DNA of 64,000 nt. Source: Sodalis sp. dw_96 (GTDB lineage Bacteria > Pseudomonadota > Gammaproteobacteria > Enterobacterales > Enterobacteriaceae). The translations under genes were made by a program, and so were the position numbers. Positions 8,637-18,011 of this stretch are shown in pieces. The number at the start of each line of letters is the position of its first letter. Positions within the stretch are counted from its first letter, which is position 1. Below the pieces are notes generated by a model. The model did no database searches. It was given only the letters and a program-made list of their open reading frames with translations, and had not been told where the DNA came from. Where the stretch lies: the NCBI RefSeq assembly GCF_018449575.1, contig NZ_JAAVUT010000023.1, forward strand, positions 1 through 64,000. Reading direction: 5' to 3'.

Positions 8637-9584
8637 TTGGATATGTTGTACCGGCAAGATCGATCGGCACGTAAGGTTGCCATTCTGATGGGCACCTATA
8701 ACGCCCAAAAATTCCTTGAAAGGCAATTGGACTCTATTGCGGCACAAAGCTGGCAGGAGTGGTCGGTCTGGATCTCCGATGACGGGTCCCGGGATGAAAG
8801 CCTGTCGATAATCGCCGCCTTCCAGCGAAAATGGGGGGCCAATCGGCTCGTGCTCCTGGCGGGTCCGCAAAAAGGTTTCGCCGAGAATTTTTTGTCATTG
8901 GTGTGTAACCCAACGATCACAGCTGATTATTATGCCTATGCCGACCAGGATGATATCTGGGAAACGGATAAGCTCACCCGCGCCCTTGATATATTGAGAA
9001 ATAACGATGAAGGTTTACCCGCGATGTACTGTTCCAGAACAAGATTAATTGATGAGTTTGATCGAGAGCTGGGCTTGTCTCCCTTATTCACCAAGCAGCC
9101 GAGCTTTGCCAACGCCCTGACGCAAAGCCTAGGTGGCGGCAATACCATGATTTTCAATCAGGCTGCCCGGAAACTCTTGTTTGAGGCCGGGCGCGTAACC
9201 GTTATTTCCCATGATTGGTGGACTTATCTGGTCGTCAGCGGTTGCGGGGGCTGCGTTATTTATGACGATTATCCATCGGTACGCTACCGTCAGCATTCAA
9301 ATAATCTGGTGGGCACCAATAATGGTTGGCGCAATAAAATGATACGAGCACGTCGGTTATGGCGGGGGGAATTTAAACGGTGGATTGATTGCAATGTTTT
9401 AGCCCTCCAGCATATCAGCAAAAAATTGAAACGAGAAAATGCTTGGCGGTTGCACCAATTTATTATGGCCCGCAGCATTTGGTTATTGCCGAGGCTGATT
9501 GTCCTCAAACAGTCCGGCATTTACCGGCAAACATTGCTGGGGAATCTGGGTTTGATTTTCGCCGCTATTTTCAAGAAGGTTTAA
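8637..9584 (+). CDS. Glycosyltransferase family 2 (rhamnosyltransferase-like)
   Basis: A ~315-aa GT-A-fold transferase. The N-terminus has the GT2 nucleotide-binding pattern MGTYNAQKFLERQLDS with WISDDGSRDES, and the metal-binding motif is in YADQDDIW near residue 105. Proteins of this type add rhamnose or similar sugars to lipid-linked chains at the inner face of the membrane. Start choice is uncertain: AGGAG at 8627-8631 is 5 bases from a TTG at 8637 and 11 bases from an ATG at 8643. It heads a plus-strand operon with rmlB (4-bp gap) and a second GT2 gene, so dTDP-rhamnose is the likely donor. Confidence 0.83.
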   Translation: MDMLYRQDRSARKVAILMGTYNAQKFLERQLDSIAAQSWQEWSVWISDDGSRDESLSIIAAFQRKWGANRLVLLAGPQKGFAENFLSLVCNPTITADYYAYADQDDIWETDKLTRALDILRNNDEGLPAMYCSRTRLIDEFDRELGLSPLFTKQPSFANALTQSLGGGNTMIFNQAARKLLFEAGRVTVISHDWWTYLVVSGCGGCVIYDDYPSVRYRQHSNNLVGTNNGWRNKMIRARRLWRGEFKRWIDCNVLALQHISKKLKRENAWRLHQFIMARSIWLLPRLIVLKQSGIYRQTLLGNLGLIFAAIFKKV

Positions 9585-9588
9585 GAAC

Positions 9589-10665
9589 ATGAGCATAATG
9601 GTAACCGGCGGCGCCGGTTTTATCGGTAGTAATTTTGTCTTGGATTGGTTGGCGTTATCGGATGAATCGGTCATTAATCTGGATAAGCTGACCTATGCCG
9701 GAAACAAGGAAAATCTGGCGACGCTGATAAACGATCCGCGGCATACCTTGGTACAAGGGGATATTGGTGACCCCTTGCTATTGGCCAGCCTCTTGGAAAA
9801 ATTCCGGCCACGCTGCGTTATCAATTTTGCGGCGGAAAGTCATGTCGACCGGTCTATTCTACATCCCGGGGACTTCATCCAAACCAACGTGGTAGGCACT
9901 TTCCATTTGCTGGAGGCGGTACGGAAATATTGGATGTCCGGCGGCGGCGACCTGAAAGCCGACTTTCGCTTTTTGCAGGTCTCAACCGATGAAGTTTACG
10001 GCTCGCTGGGTAACAAAGACCCCGCTTTTCGTGAAACGGACAGGTTTGAACCCAACAGTCCTTATTCCGCCAGCAAAGCCGCAAGCGATCATTTGGTTCG
10101 CGCCTATTTTCATACTTACGGTCTGCCGGTGATTACCACCCATTGTTCCAACAATTATGGCCCGTATCAATTCCCCGAAAAATTGATTCCGTTAATTATC
10201 CACAATGCATTAACGGGAAAACCGCTGCCCCTTTATGGGGACGGCAGGCAGGTAAGAGACTGGCTCTATGTGAAGGATCACTGTGCGGCCTTGCGCTGTG
10301 TACTGGCATCCGGCGAGGTGGGAGAAACCTACAACATCGGCGGTTGGAATGAAAAAGCCAATATAGACGTCGTGCATACCTTATGCCTGATCCTGGATCG
10401 GCTACGCCCCTGCGCACAGGGTAAATCCTATGCCGGGCAAATTGCCTATATACAGGACAGACCGGGCCACGATCGCCGATACGCCCTGGATGCCGCCAAG
10501 CTTGAAACCCGACTGGGCTGGAAACCTGTGGAGACTTTTGAGACCGGAATGGACAAAACGGTACGCTGGTATTTGGAACATCAGTCCTGGGTGGATAACG
10601 TCACCAGCGGCGGCTATCTTCGCTGGGTTGAAAAACAGTATCATGGCAAAGAGGCTTTTCCATGA
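9589..10665 (+). CDS. rmlB: dTDP-glucose 4,6-dehydratase
   Basis: A 358-aa short-chain dehydrogenase-fold enzyme that converts dTDP-glucose to dTDP-4-keto-6-deoxyglucose, step 2 of dTDP-L-rhamnose synthesis. It shows the NAD-binding GGAGFIGSNF at residues ~6-15, the STDEVYG catalytic loop near 135, the catalytic YSASKAAS (YxxxK) near 162-169, and NNYGPYQFPEKLIP, all diagnostic of RmlB/RfbB. Length is normal. It lies between two glycosyltransferase genes, 4 bp after the first and overlapping the second by 4 bp, and apart from rmlA, rmlC and rmlD, which sit on the opposite strand. The usual order rmlBDAC is therefore broken up here. Confidence 0.95.
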   Translation: MSIMVTGGAGFIGSNFVLDWLALSDESVINLDKLTYAGNKENLATLINDPRHTLVQGDIGDPLLLASLLEKFRPRCVINFAAESHVDRSILHPGDFIQTNVVGTFHLLEAVRKYWMSGGGDLKADFRFLQVSTDEVYGSLGNKDPAFRETDRFEPNSPYSASKAASDHLVRAYFHTYGLPVITTHCSNNYGPYQFPEKLIPLIIHNALTGKPLPLYGDGRQVRDWLYVKDHCAALRCVLASGEVGETYNIGGWNEKANIDVVHTLCLILDRLRPCAQGKSYAGQIAYIQDRPGHDRRYALDAAKLETRLGWKPVETFETGMDKTVRWYLEHQSWVDNVTSGGYLRWVEKQYHGKEAFP

Positions 10666-11600
10666 CGGCGCCGTGGTCCCGTATCTGTGCGGTCATTGTC
10701 ACCTATAATCCTGACGTTTCTCTTTTTGCCGAAGTGATAGCAGCCATAAGCGGGCAGGTGCAGGAAGTTATTATTGTCGACAATGGATCGGCGGAACCGA
10801 GCCGTACCGCGTTGAGTGAAATTGTTCAGGATTCAGCGCACCGGCATCTTATTCTTAATGAGGATAATCAAGGCATCGCCGCCGGGCAAAATTGCGGCAT
10901 TGCCTTGGCCCTGATGTGGGGATGCACACATACGCTGCTGCTGGATCAAGACAGCATCCCCGCCGCCGATATGGTGAGCCAACTAATAGCGATGGAATCC
11001 ACACTGCTGGCGCGCAATATCGAGGTCGGGGCCGTGGGGGCCACCACGGTGGACCGGCGAACATCCACCCGGGCCAGGTTCGTGCGCAAACGGGGGGTAT
11101 TGATTCATCGCTGCTCTCCCCGCAGGCCTGAAGACCCCATCGAGACTGATTTTCTCATCTCCTCCGGGACCTTGATTCGCACCGCGGCTATAAAGGATAT
11201 CGGCTTGATGAACGACGGCTATTTTATCGACCATGTGGATACGGAGTGGTGCTTTCGCGCAACCCATAAAGGTTATCGTCTGTTTGGTTCGGCAAAGGCG
11301 CTGTTAAGCCATAGTCTTGGCGATGCCGTCATTAAAATCTGGTTTGCCCGCTGGCGGGAGGTCCCGCGGCATAACCCGCTGCGGAATTATTACACTTTCA
11401 GAAATACCATTCGCATGCTTTATCATACCCCTATGAGCGTTTCATGGCGTTTGGCCCATGGCTACCGGCTGGTGATGTTCTTCATCTTTCTTCTCATCGC
11501 CGGCAAACCAAGGATAACGCGCCTGAAAATGATGCTCCTCGGTTTAGTGCACGGCGTAAAAGGCGTGCAGGGGATCTTTATTTCCGATAGAAGAACATGA
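10662..11600 (+). CDS. Glycosyltransferase family 2, rhamnosyltransferase type
   Basis: A 312-aa GT2 enzyme. The start IVTYNPDVSLF with VIIVDNGS and the metal-binding LLLDQDSIP near residue 90 resemble RfbF/WbbL-type rhamnosyltransferases, which move L-rhamnose from dTDP-rhamnose to a growing chain. A hydrophobic stretch near residue 270 may sit against the membrane. The ATG overlaps the rmlB stop (ATGA), so the two are translationally coupled. It converges with the WsaF-like gene after a 148-bp gap. The acceptor and linkage are unknown. Confidence 0.83.
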   Translation: MTAPWSRICAVIVTYNPDVSLFAEVIAAISGQVQEVIIVDNGSAEPSRTALSEIVQDSAHRHLILNEDNQGIAAGQNCGIALALMWGCTHTLLLDQDSIPAADMVSQLIAMESTLLARNIEVGAVGATTVDRRTSTRARFVRKRGVLIHRCSPRRPEDPIETDFLISSGTLIRTAAIKDIGLMNDGYFIDHVDTEWCFRATHKGYRLFGSAKALLSHSLGDAVIKIWFARWREVPRHNPLRNYYTFRNTIRMLYHTPMSVSWRLAHGYRLVMFFIFLLIAGKPRITRLKMMLLGLVHGVKGVQGIFISDRRT

Positions 11601-11748
11601 TCTGCGCGGCAGGCGGGCTTGTTGACAAAGTGGACGGCCGGTACAGCCTGCCCCGTCTTTTGATTCCGAGTACGTTAGTCAGCAATCTGACCTGCACAAG
11701 AGGCCCCGCCTTTATGCCAAATCCCCCGGCACCGATCCGTTTAATCGG

Positions 11749-13062
11749 CTAGGCTACCGGCACTTCCCTTGCATCCCGGACCGTTGAATCCAGATTTTCC
11801 ATTACGTATTGGTAGATGCCGTCCATTTGTTGTTCCCAGGATAGCGGCGCCATGGTGGCGAGCCCGCCATCGGATAGTTGCTGTCGTAATGAACGATCGT
11901 GATAAAGCGCGCTGAATGCCTCCAGCATAGCCTGCGGTACGGGATCCGCTAAGTAGGCATTAACCCCGTGCCGGCAGTGCCACTCCACCTGCGGTCCATT
12001 ATTACAAATAACCGGCACGCCTGATGCCATTAATTCAACGGGCAAATAGGAAAGATTGGTACCGGAAAACGCCATTCCGATATCACAGGTACGGTAAAGA
12101 TCGCCGGTTTCCTTCAGAGACAGATTGCCCATTAATGTCGCCGGGAAAGGAGGATGGGCCTCTAAATCCAGGCCGGCAATCACGATTTCCACCTGAGGAA
12201 ATTTTTCAGAGATTTTGTTCAGCGCCGCCATGCCCAAATCAAAGCAGCGGCGTTCCGTTGAGGGCCGTCCGTAAAAAAACAGCCGCGAAACCTTTTCACG
12301 CACTGCTTCGCCGTTCTCCAAGGGATAAAAGATTTGGCGATCCGCGGCAAAAAAGAAGTTCCGCGCCCGCCCGCCATGGGCCTCATAGCATTGTTTCAAC
12401 CAACCGCCGCCGGTAATACCGATAAAACCAAAACCGTAGGTGGCGTTTGCCTGCATGGATGTCGTACCGTAAGCGTAAAAAAGGCTCTCGTAATCCTGCA
12501 TAAAATAGAATTTTCTATCGGCAAACTCGAAGGCCCTCACGTTATAGGCGGATTGCCAGGTAGTGGCTATGGCCGCGGCGCAGGAAGGCAATAAAGCCGG
12601 ATCGATAATAACCTCCAATTGACAATTAGGCAGCGCCGCCATGAGTTCATCCTGTAACTGTTTTGCCGAGGTATGCCGATGGTTATCATAGACAAAAATA
12701 ATATTTCGAGTATTAAACCCGGCAAAATGATTAGCAAACCGAAATAAGGTATAATGGCCTCCTCCCCAGACATTCAGCCAATCAGGTACAAACCAGATAA
12801 ATACCGGCCTGTGGTCTTTTCGGGCAACCGGAAACACCGCACCACCGTATTTGATCCAGGGTTTATAATCTAATACGGTGCCGAAAGACATCACCGGATC
12901 CAGGTTTGTCATGCCAGGCCAGACAGATTGGTTGCCGGCATTGACTTTTTTATGCAATAACACAAAGAATCGAGGAAACTGCTTATATAAAGCGAAAATA
13001 ACTGCATTACCCCAGCCAAATTCCTTGGCATAACGCGTAAAAATTTTAATTTTATAGTTCAT
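11749..13062 (-). CDS. WsaF-like rhamnosyltransferase (GT4-like fold)
   Basis: A 437-aa glycosyltransferase. The central motifs WGGGHYTLFRFANHF, FVYDNHRH and KFYFMQDYESLFYAYG, and the C-terminal GLDLEAHP...LPVELMASGVPVI donor-site region, match the WsaF family, whose founding member makes the beta-1,2-linkage in the rhamnan glycan of a Geobacillus S-layer. The ATG at 13062 was chosen because residues upstream belong to the overlapping rmlD reading region; the frame itself stays open to 13227. It lies 10 bp after rmlD in the rmlA-C-D operon, which supports dTDP-rhamnose as donor. Exact linkage is not predictable from sequence. Confidence 0.8.
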   Translation of the reverse strand: MNYKIKIFTRYAKEFGWGNAVIFALYKQFPRFFVLLHKKVNAGNQSVWPGMTNLDPVMSFGTVLDYKPWIKYGGAVFPVARKDHRPVFIWFVPDWLNVWGGGHYTLFRFANHFAGFNTRNIIFVYDNHRHTSAKQLQDELMAALPNCQLEVIIDPALLPSCAAAIATTWQSAYNVRAFEFADRKFYFMQDYESLFYAYGTTSMQANATYGFGFIGITGGGWLKQCYEAHGGRARNFFFAADRQIFYPLENGEAVREKVSRLFFYGRPSTERRCFDLGMAALNKISEKFPQVEIVIAGLDLEAHPPFPATLMGNLSLKETGDLYRTCDIGMAFSGTNLSYLPVELMASGVPVICNNGPQVEWHCRHGVNAYLADPVPQAMLEAFSALYHDRSLRQQLSDGGLATMAPLSWEQQMDGIYQYVMENLDSTVRDAREVPVA

Positions 13063-13072
13063 GGTAATGTTA

Positions 13073-13942
13073 TTAACCTTGGAAAGTAGCAACGTATCTT
13101 GCGAGATCATCCTGCCAATAACCGGGGTTGATCGATTCGCCCAATGTTGATAAATAAAGGGATTTAATACCCTCAGAAAAGGGCCGGGGGGCTGATAAGG
13201 GGAACATGGAAGATTGGACAGGCACAATGTTGCCTTGATAATTTAGAAGTTCTCCTATGGTTCGTGCTATTTCGAAGCGACTGATAGTTCCGTTGCTGGC
13301 AAAATGATAGGTGCCGGTTTGGCGCTCACTAATTGCCCAAAGGATGAAGTCGCTCAACTGAACTGCATAAGTGATACTTCCCAGCCGATCGCTTACCGCT
13401 TTTAATTCCGTCGCCCCATTTTTGATTTGTTGAATAATCTTGCCGACGAATTTATGATCCTTACCCGGCCCTCCGCCAATCATCCAGCCGGCGCGTAGAA
13501 TGAGGTGGCGCCCGGGGCAATTGGCCTTTACCGCTTCTTCACCATTTAACTTTGATCGACCATAATAATTAGTGGGAATAGGGATATCCAGTTCGTTATA
13601 ACTGATTTTCCCTTCCGCGCCAAAAACATTCGAGGATGAAATATACAATAACCATGCGCCGCAGGCTTCCGCCGCCTTGGCAATCTGTTCGGTTGCCAGA
13701 TGATTACAAATACCGGCCCGCGCCGGCTCCCTTTCGCATAAATCGACATCGGTCTCAGCGGCGAAATGCAAAATAACATTCGGCTTCGCTTCCCTGATAA
13801 AGGAATAAACGCCCTTGGGATTCGACAGGTCAAAGCGGCACCGATCGGCAACGACCGTTTCACAATGGGTATCTCTCAGTGCATTGGCGACATAGACGCC
13901 GAGCATACCGGTGCCACCGGTAATAAATATTTTGTCGCTCAT
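13073..13942 (-). CDS. rmlD: dTDP-4-dehydrorhamnose reductase
   Basis: A 289-aa extended SDR enzyme for the last step of dTDP-L-rhamnose synthesis, NAD(P)H reduction of the 4-keto group. It has ITGGTGMLG at residues ~6-14, HFAAETDVDLCE near 60-72, and the catalytic YYGRSKLNGE (YxxxK) near 126-130. The start overlaps the rmlC stop by 4 bp. Sequence is more diverged from classical E. coli RmlD than rmlA and rmlC are, closer to the NAD(P)-dependent sugar reductases annotated in rhamnan loci, so a related reductase is possible; the operon context makes RmlD the best call. Confidence 0.82.
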   Translation of the reverse strand: MSDKIFITGGTGMLGVYVANALRDTHCETVVADRCRFDLSNPKGVYSFIREAKPNVILHFAAETDVDLCEREPARAGICNHLATEQIAKAAEACGAWLLYISSSNVFGAEGKISYNELDIPIPTNYYGRSKLNGEEAVKANCPGRHLILRAGWMIGGGPGKDHKFVGKIIQQIKNGATELKAVSDRLGSITYAVQLSDFILWAISERQTGTYHFASNGTISRFEIARTIGELLNYQGNIVPVQSSMFPLSAPRPFSEGIKSLYLSTLGESINPGYWQDDLARYVATFQG

Positions 13943-14499
13943 TGTAAAAAAACCTCCGCGTCGGCCAAGAAATTCCCGGTTTTGTCTTTAAATGAGATAA
14001 TGGGGTCAATATCTGTATGGGCCATATCCTGCCACTTGATATCAATATCCGGATCGTCAAAGCGTATACATCGATCGTATTGCGGATACCAGTAATCGGT
14101 TACCATATATTGCAATTTTGCGCTGTCGGATATCACCAGGAAACCATGGGCGAAGCCTTCAGGGATCCAGAGTTGGTGAAAATTTTCATCGGATAATAGA
14201 GCTCCAGCCCACTGGCCGAAGGTCGGCGAGCTTTTTCGTAAATCGACAGCGACATCAAACACGGTCCCTTTAACCACTCGCACTAATTTTCCCTGCGGCT
14301 TACTCACCTGATAATGCAATCCGCGTATCACGTTTCTTTTGGAAAAGGATTCATTACTCTGAACGAAATGTATTTCGCGATTAACGGCTTGTTGAAAGGA
14401 TTCGAGCTGGAAACTTTCAAAGAAATAACCCCGTTCGTCTTTAAAGACTTGAGGTTCAAAAAGTAAAACATCTGGAATGGGCAGTTTTGAGGGTTTCAT
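13939..14499 (-). CDS. rmlC: dTDP-4-dehydrorhamnose 3,5-epimerase
   Basis: A 186-aa cupin-fold enzyme, step 3 of dTDP-L-rhamnose synthesis. Family motifs are [28 protein letters not shown] with the catalytic histidine, [20 protein letters not shown], and [11 protein letters not shown]. Length is normal for RmlC (about 180). The ATG at 14499 fits the family start ([19 protein letters not shown]); the frame is open to 14595 only because it runs inside rmlA. It overlaps rmlA and rmlD by 4 bp each, so the three are translationally coupled. Confidence 0.94.
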   Translation of the reverse strand: MKPSKLPIPDVLLFEPQVFKDERGYFFESFQLESFQQAVNREIHFVQSNESFSKRNVIRGLHYQVSKPQGKLVRVVKGTVFDVAVDLRKSSPTFGQWAGALLSDENFHQLWIPEGFAHGFLVISDSAKLQYMVTDYWYPQYDRCIRFDDPDIDIKWQDMAHTDIDPIISFKDKTGNFLADAEVFLQ

Positions 14500-15377
14500 T
14501 GCGTATTCTCTTTCAGCAAAAAATGCAGATATTGCCCATAGCCATTTTTCATTAATGGCCGGGCCAGCTTCGCGAGTTGTTGATCGTCTATCCATTGTTG
14601 TTTATAAGCAATCTCTTCCGGGCATGATACTTTCAGACCTTGCCGGCTTTCCAGCGTGGCAATAAATTGACTTGCATCTAATAAGGATTTATGGGTACCG
14701 GCATCCAGCCAGGTATATCCCCGCCCCATGACCTCTACCCGTAGGGCATCTTTTTCGAGGTAAAGTCTGTTTAAATCGGTGATTTCCAGTTCACCACGTG
14801 AAGAGGGTTTTAAGGTCCGGGCTAATTCACACACATCTTTGTCGTAAAAATACAGCCCGGTTACGGCGCTATTGGACTTTGGATCGACGGGTTTTTCCTC
14901 CAGGCTTAATACCCGACCATCCGCGCTCAACTTCGCTACCCCATAGCGCTCAGGATCCTGGACATGGTAAACAAAAATGCTGGCGCCGCTCTCAGAATAG
15001 GCTGCATTTTTCAGTAAATGAGGTAATTCGTTGCCATGAAAAATATTATCCCCAAGAATAAGTGCACAGGGATCACCATTCAGAAAGTCCTCTCCCAGGA
15101 TAAATGCCTGCGCCACCCCATTGGGGGCCGGCTGGACCTGATATTGCAGCCTTATTCCCCATTGTTCTCCAGTGCCCAGCAATTGCTTAAAACGCGGCGT
15201 ATCCAACTCGGTGGAAATGATCAAGATATCTTTGATTCCCGCAAGCATAAGTGTGCTAAGTGGATAATAAATCATCGGCTTATCAAAGACAGGCAGCAAT
15301 TGCTTTGAGATAGCCAAGGTTGCCGGATGCAAACGGGTACCCGCTCCACCAGCGAGAATTATTCCTTTCCGTTTCAT
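14496..15377 (-). CDS. rmlA: Glucose-1-phosphate thymidylyltransferase
   Basis: A 293-aa nucleotidyltransferase that makes dTDP-glucose, the first committed step of dTDP-L-rhamnose synthesis. It begins [42 protein letters not shown], the RmlA signature, with ILGDNIFHG near residue 110 and ITDLNRLYL near 195. Length is normal. It leads the minus-strand operon rmlA-rmlC-rmlD-wsaF-like; the operon promoter must lie in the 495-bp AT-rich gap upstream. Confidence 0.95.
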   Translation of the reverse strand: MKRKGIILAGGAGTRLHPATLAISKQLLPVFDKPMIYYPLSTLMLAGIKDILIISTELDTPRFKQLLGTGEQWGIRLQYQVQPAPNGVAQAFILGEDFLNGDPCALILGDNIFHGNELPHLLKNAAYSESGASIFVYHVQDPERYGVAKLSADGRVLSLEEKPVDPKSNSAVTGLYFYDKDVCELARTLKPSSRGELEITDLNRLYLEKDALRVEVMGRGYTWLDAGTHKSLLDASQFIATLESRQGLKVSCPEEIAYKQQWIDDQQLAKLARPLMKNGYGQYLHFLLKENTQ

Positions 15378-15872
15378 TTATGTTTTCCTTTGAACTCCCG
15401 TGTAGGATCTCTGCAAAATGTAGAGTGATATATTGAGTGACCCGAAGCACACTGACAAAAATCATTGGCAGGATAGATTGGAATATGAAGCAATAATAAG
15501 CATGCAACCAATCAAAAATAGTAAATTTCTGTTTAGCGAATAATAATCAATGCCAATTGGCTAAGGCAGCCAAAGTCGCTTCAATATATCCTGTTTGAGC
15601 TATTTTAATACCCACCGGTGGGAAAGATATTTTTGCACGAATAAACGCCTTGCCGATATTTAAGGCTCTTCTTGGCTAAGGGTATGTATTAACGTGAGAT
15701 TTAAAAAATTAAAGTCTTAAAGATGCGTTGAGTTTATTAAAGTAAATACATATTAACTACCCGTCAATGACGTCTTGATGTAATCAGTCTAATGCAAAAC
15801 GTTGGCAGCGGTTATCATACTGACGTCAACCCGCATCAGTGGGTCGTACCACTCCAGTCTGATCCGACTGAT
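15378..15872. other. Intergenic region upstream of rmlA
   Basis: 495 bp of AT-rich DNA between the leftward GntR gene and rmlA. It should hold the rml operon promoter. A perfect 12-bp palindrome CCCACCGGTGGG lies at 15611-15622 and is the only notable structure. No coding potential and no ops element were seen. Confidence 0.45.
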
Positions 15873-16532
15873 CTATTCATTTTTACAGAGGGCGATCTGT
15901 CTTTTGAATCCGTGAATGATATGAGATCTGGTTTTTTCGATATAGCGGGCAGGATTTTTTTCCTCAATGGCTGAGATTATTTCATCATGCTCATCGCATA
16001 AAATATCGAGATCCGCCACGCCCTGCCCCTCATGAAATCTGACCAGGTGCGGGTCATAATTAACCGCGGTATACATGTCATTTATCAATCGATTACCCGC
16101 CGCGTTGACGATGATGGTATGAAAATCAGCATTCATGGTAATTAAATAGCTATGATTTTCATAGCCAGGGCTGCGATCGTGAGAGCGAATGCCATAATTC
16201 AATCGTTTTAATTCATTCAGTTCGGCTTCGGTCATTTTTGCAATAACCGCATCCGCAATATACGATTCAATGAGTACACGCGCCTCGTGCCACTGATAGA
16301 GATCGTTATTACAAGGCTTGGCCGCCACCCTGAAACCTTTATTATGTTCTAATATCAAGAATTTTTCAGCGGTAAGTCTAACCAGGGCCTCTCTTATGGG
16401 AATGCCGCTTATACCGAATTTTGCGCTTAAGGCACTGACGATAAGATGCTCTCCCGGCTGCAATTGATTCTGTATGATTTCCTTTTTAAGAATATCATAA
16501 ACTTCATCACTGACGCTTTTATTTTTCAGCAT
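15873..16532 (-). CDS. GntR-family regulator, FCD subgroup
   Basis: A 219-aa regulator. The N-terminal winged helix (residues ~5-70) has SDEVYDILKKEIIQNQLQPGEHLIVSALSAKFGISGIPIREALVRLTAEKFLI in segments typical of GntR, and the all-helical C-terminal part with the metal-binding histidines (FHTIIVNAAGN, HDEIISAIEEK) is an FCD domain, which senses small organic acids. It stands alone between the rml operon and the mmuM operon, both read in the same direction. The target is unknown; it could control the ABC importer/mmuM genes upstream or something elsewhere. Confidence 0.82.
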   Translation of the reverse strand: MLKNKSVSDEVYDILKKEIIQNQLQPGEHLIVSALSAKFGISGIPIREALVRLTAEKFLILEHNKGFRVAAKPCNNDLYQWHEARVLIESYIADAVIAKMTEAELNELKRLNYGIRSHDRSPGYENHSYLITMNADFHTIIVNAAGNRLINDMYTAVNYDPHLVRFHEGQGVADLDILCDEHDEIISAIEEKNPARYIEKTRSHIIHGFKRQIALCKNE

Positions 16533-17036
16533 AACCTATTCTCTTTATTTATTATCTGGTATCGTGAAACGGATGATATATAATATATTATCTATCCACG
16601 CGAAAAGTTAATCCTTATTAATATAAGATAATGAAAAATTTTAACAAAGAACGCTGCATTCAGAGGTGATTATAACAATAACCCTAACATTAAAAAGCAG
16701 CCAATTCTATTGCCGTCCAGAATTGAGTAATTTTCCTGAGATCATTTCAGTCCATGGCATTCAGGCTACATTATCATTATTTTTATGCGAGAATACCTAT
16801 TATTCTAGCGGAGAAAATGCGAAAAGAGTTATTCGATTAAAATAATATGAGCGCCATTTCCCCGTCCAAAATATATTTTTTTAGGCTGGGCATGACCAAC
16901 ATCAAGCTCTATTCAAACCAAGATCCGGCTCGAAGGGACCGGCTATTTCTGGAATCATGATGAATCGGTGTATTCAACGGCGCCGTGCGGCTTGGCCAAG
17001 GTCGCGGCGGCACATTTTACAATACGTCCGGGGGGG
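16533..17036. other. Intergenic region with possible coding remnant
   Basis: 504 bp between mmuM (ends here) and the GntR gene. The left two thirds are AT-rich and probably hold the GntR promoter. The last ~120 bp (about 16920-17036) turn GC-rich and stay open in one plus-strand frame (containing GTGYFWNHDESVYSTAPCGL), which looks like the remnant of a lost gene. There is no start codon with a ribosome-binding site. Confidence 0.35.
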
Positions 17037-17996
17037 TTAAAACGTCTGCCGCGCCTTACTGATTGCGGCGATATGCTCCGGTCCGATACCGCAACAGCCG
17101 CCAACGATGGTGGCGCCCTGGGTAACCCAGCGACGGACCCATTTGAGATAGTTTTCCGGATCGAGATCGGACCTTATACCGGTAATACCCGCATAAGGGT
17201 CGTCGGTGGGGGGCTCGGGCAGAAAGGCATTGGCATAGACGCCAAGCCCGGCCGCGGGTTTCGAGGAAGCATCTATCACTCGTCGTGCGGCAATAACCGC
17301 CTCGCTCATCACTTCCGGTTGGCTGCAGTTAAACAGAACGGCATCAGCCCCGGCCGCAAGCGTGGCCGCCACCGCTTCTCCCACCGGCTCGCCGGAGCGG
17401 AGTTCCGGCGGGCCGATACGTCCGGCCTCATCTTTCAAAGTATAAGAAACATAAATGGGTAACTTATTGGTTTGACGGATAAAAGCCAGGTCGGTCAACG
17501 CTTCGGCCGTGGAACTTTGTGTCTCAATCAGCCAAAAGTCGATATGGGGCGCCAAACCCCGCACCAGCGGGGCAAGAATCTCGGGGGCGCGGGAGGCGAT
17601 GAATTTTTCCGGCTGATAGCTTTTAAATAAAGGCGGCAAAGAACCCGCCACCCGTACAACGGATGCCGGACGGCGGGCGGCGGCCCCATCCGCCACGGCG
17701 CGGGCCAGACGCCCCGCCAAGTCGGCCAGCGTCAACGCCAGGGAGTGAAAACGCGCTTCTCCCAGCATATGAGGCACCAGCCCAAAGGTATTGGTGGTAA
17801 TAATTTCCGCCCCGCTGTCCGCGAAGGACTGATGGGCGCGACTGACATACTCCGGCCCTTCAATCAGAGCCAGCGCGGACCACTCGGGCAGCCGGAACGG
17901 CGCTCCCAGTCGTTGCAGAAGACGCCCCATGCCGCCGTCCAGAATAGTGACCGCCCGGTTAGGGGCATGATTTTGCTTGTCGGCGCTCTCGTTCAT
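17037..17996 (-). CDS. mmuM: Homocysteine S-methyltransferase
   Basis: A 319-aa zinc enzyme that moves a methyl group to homocysteine, normally from S-methylmethionine, giving methionine. It has the family opening ILDGGMGRLLQRLG, the substrate loop TTNTFG, and the zinc ligands in FNCSQP near residue 225 and GGCCGIGP near 300. Length is normal for MmuM (about 310). AAAGGA 9 bases upstream supports the start. It lies 15 bp after the ABC permease, so it is the last gene of a three-gene operon, suggesting the importer brings in S-methylmethionine or a related methylated amino acid. That substrate is inference. Confidence 0.88.
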   Translation of the reverse strand: MNESADKQNHAPNRAVTILDGGMGRLLQRLGAPFRLPEWSALALIEGPEYVSRAHQSFADSGAEIITTNTFGLVPHMLGEARFHSLALTLADLAGRLARAVADGAAARRPASVVRVAGSLPPLFKSYQPEKFIASRAPEILAPLVRGLAPHIDFWLIETQSSTAEALTDLAFIRQTNKLPIYVSYTLKDEAGRIGPPELRSGEPVGEAVAATLAAGADAVLFNCSQPEVMSEAVIAARRVIDASSKPAAGLGVYANAFLPEPPTDDPYAGITGIRSDLDPENYLKWVRRWVTQGATIVGGCCGIGPEHIAAISKARQTF

Positions 17997-18011
17997 CTGA
18001 AACAGTTCCTT

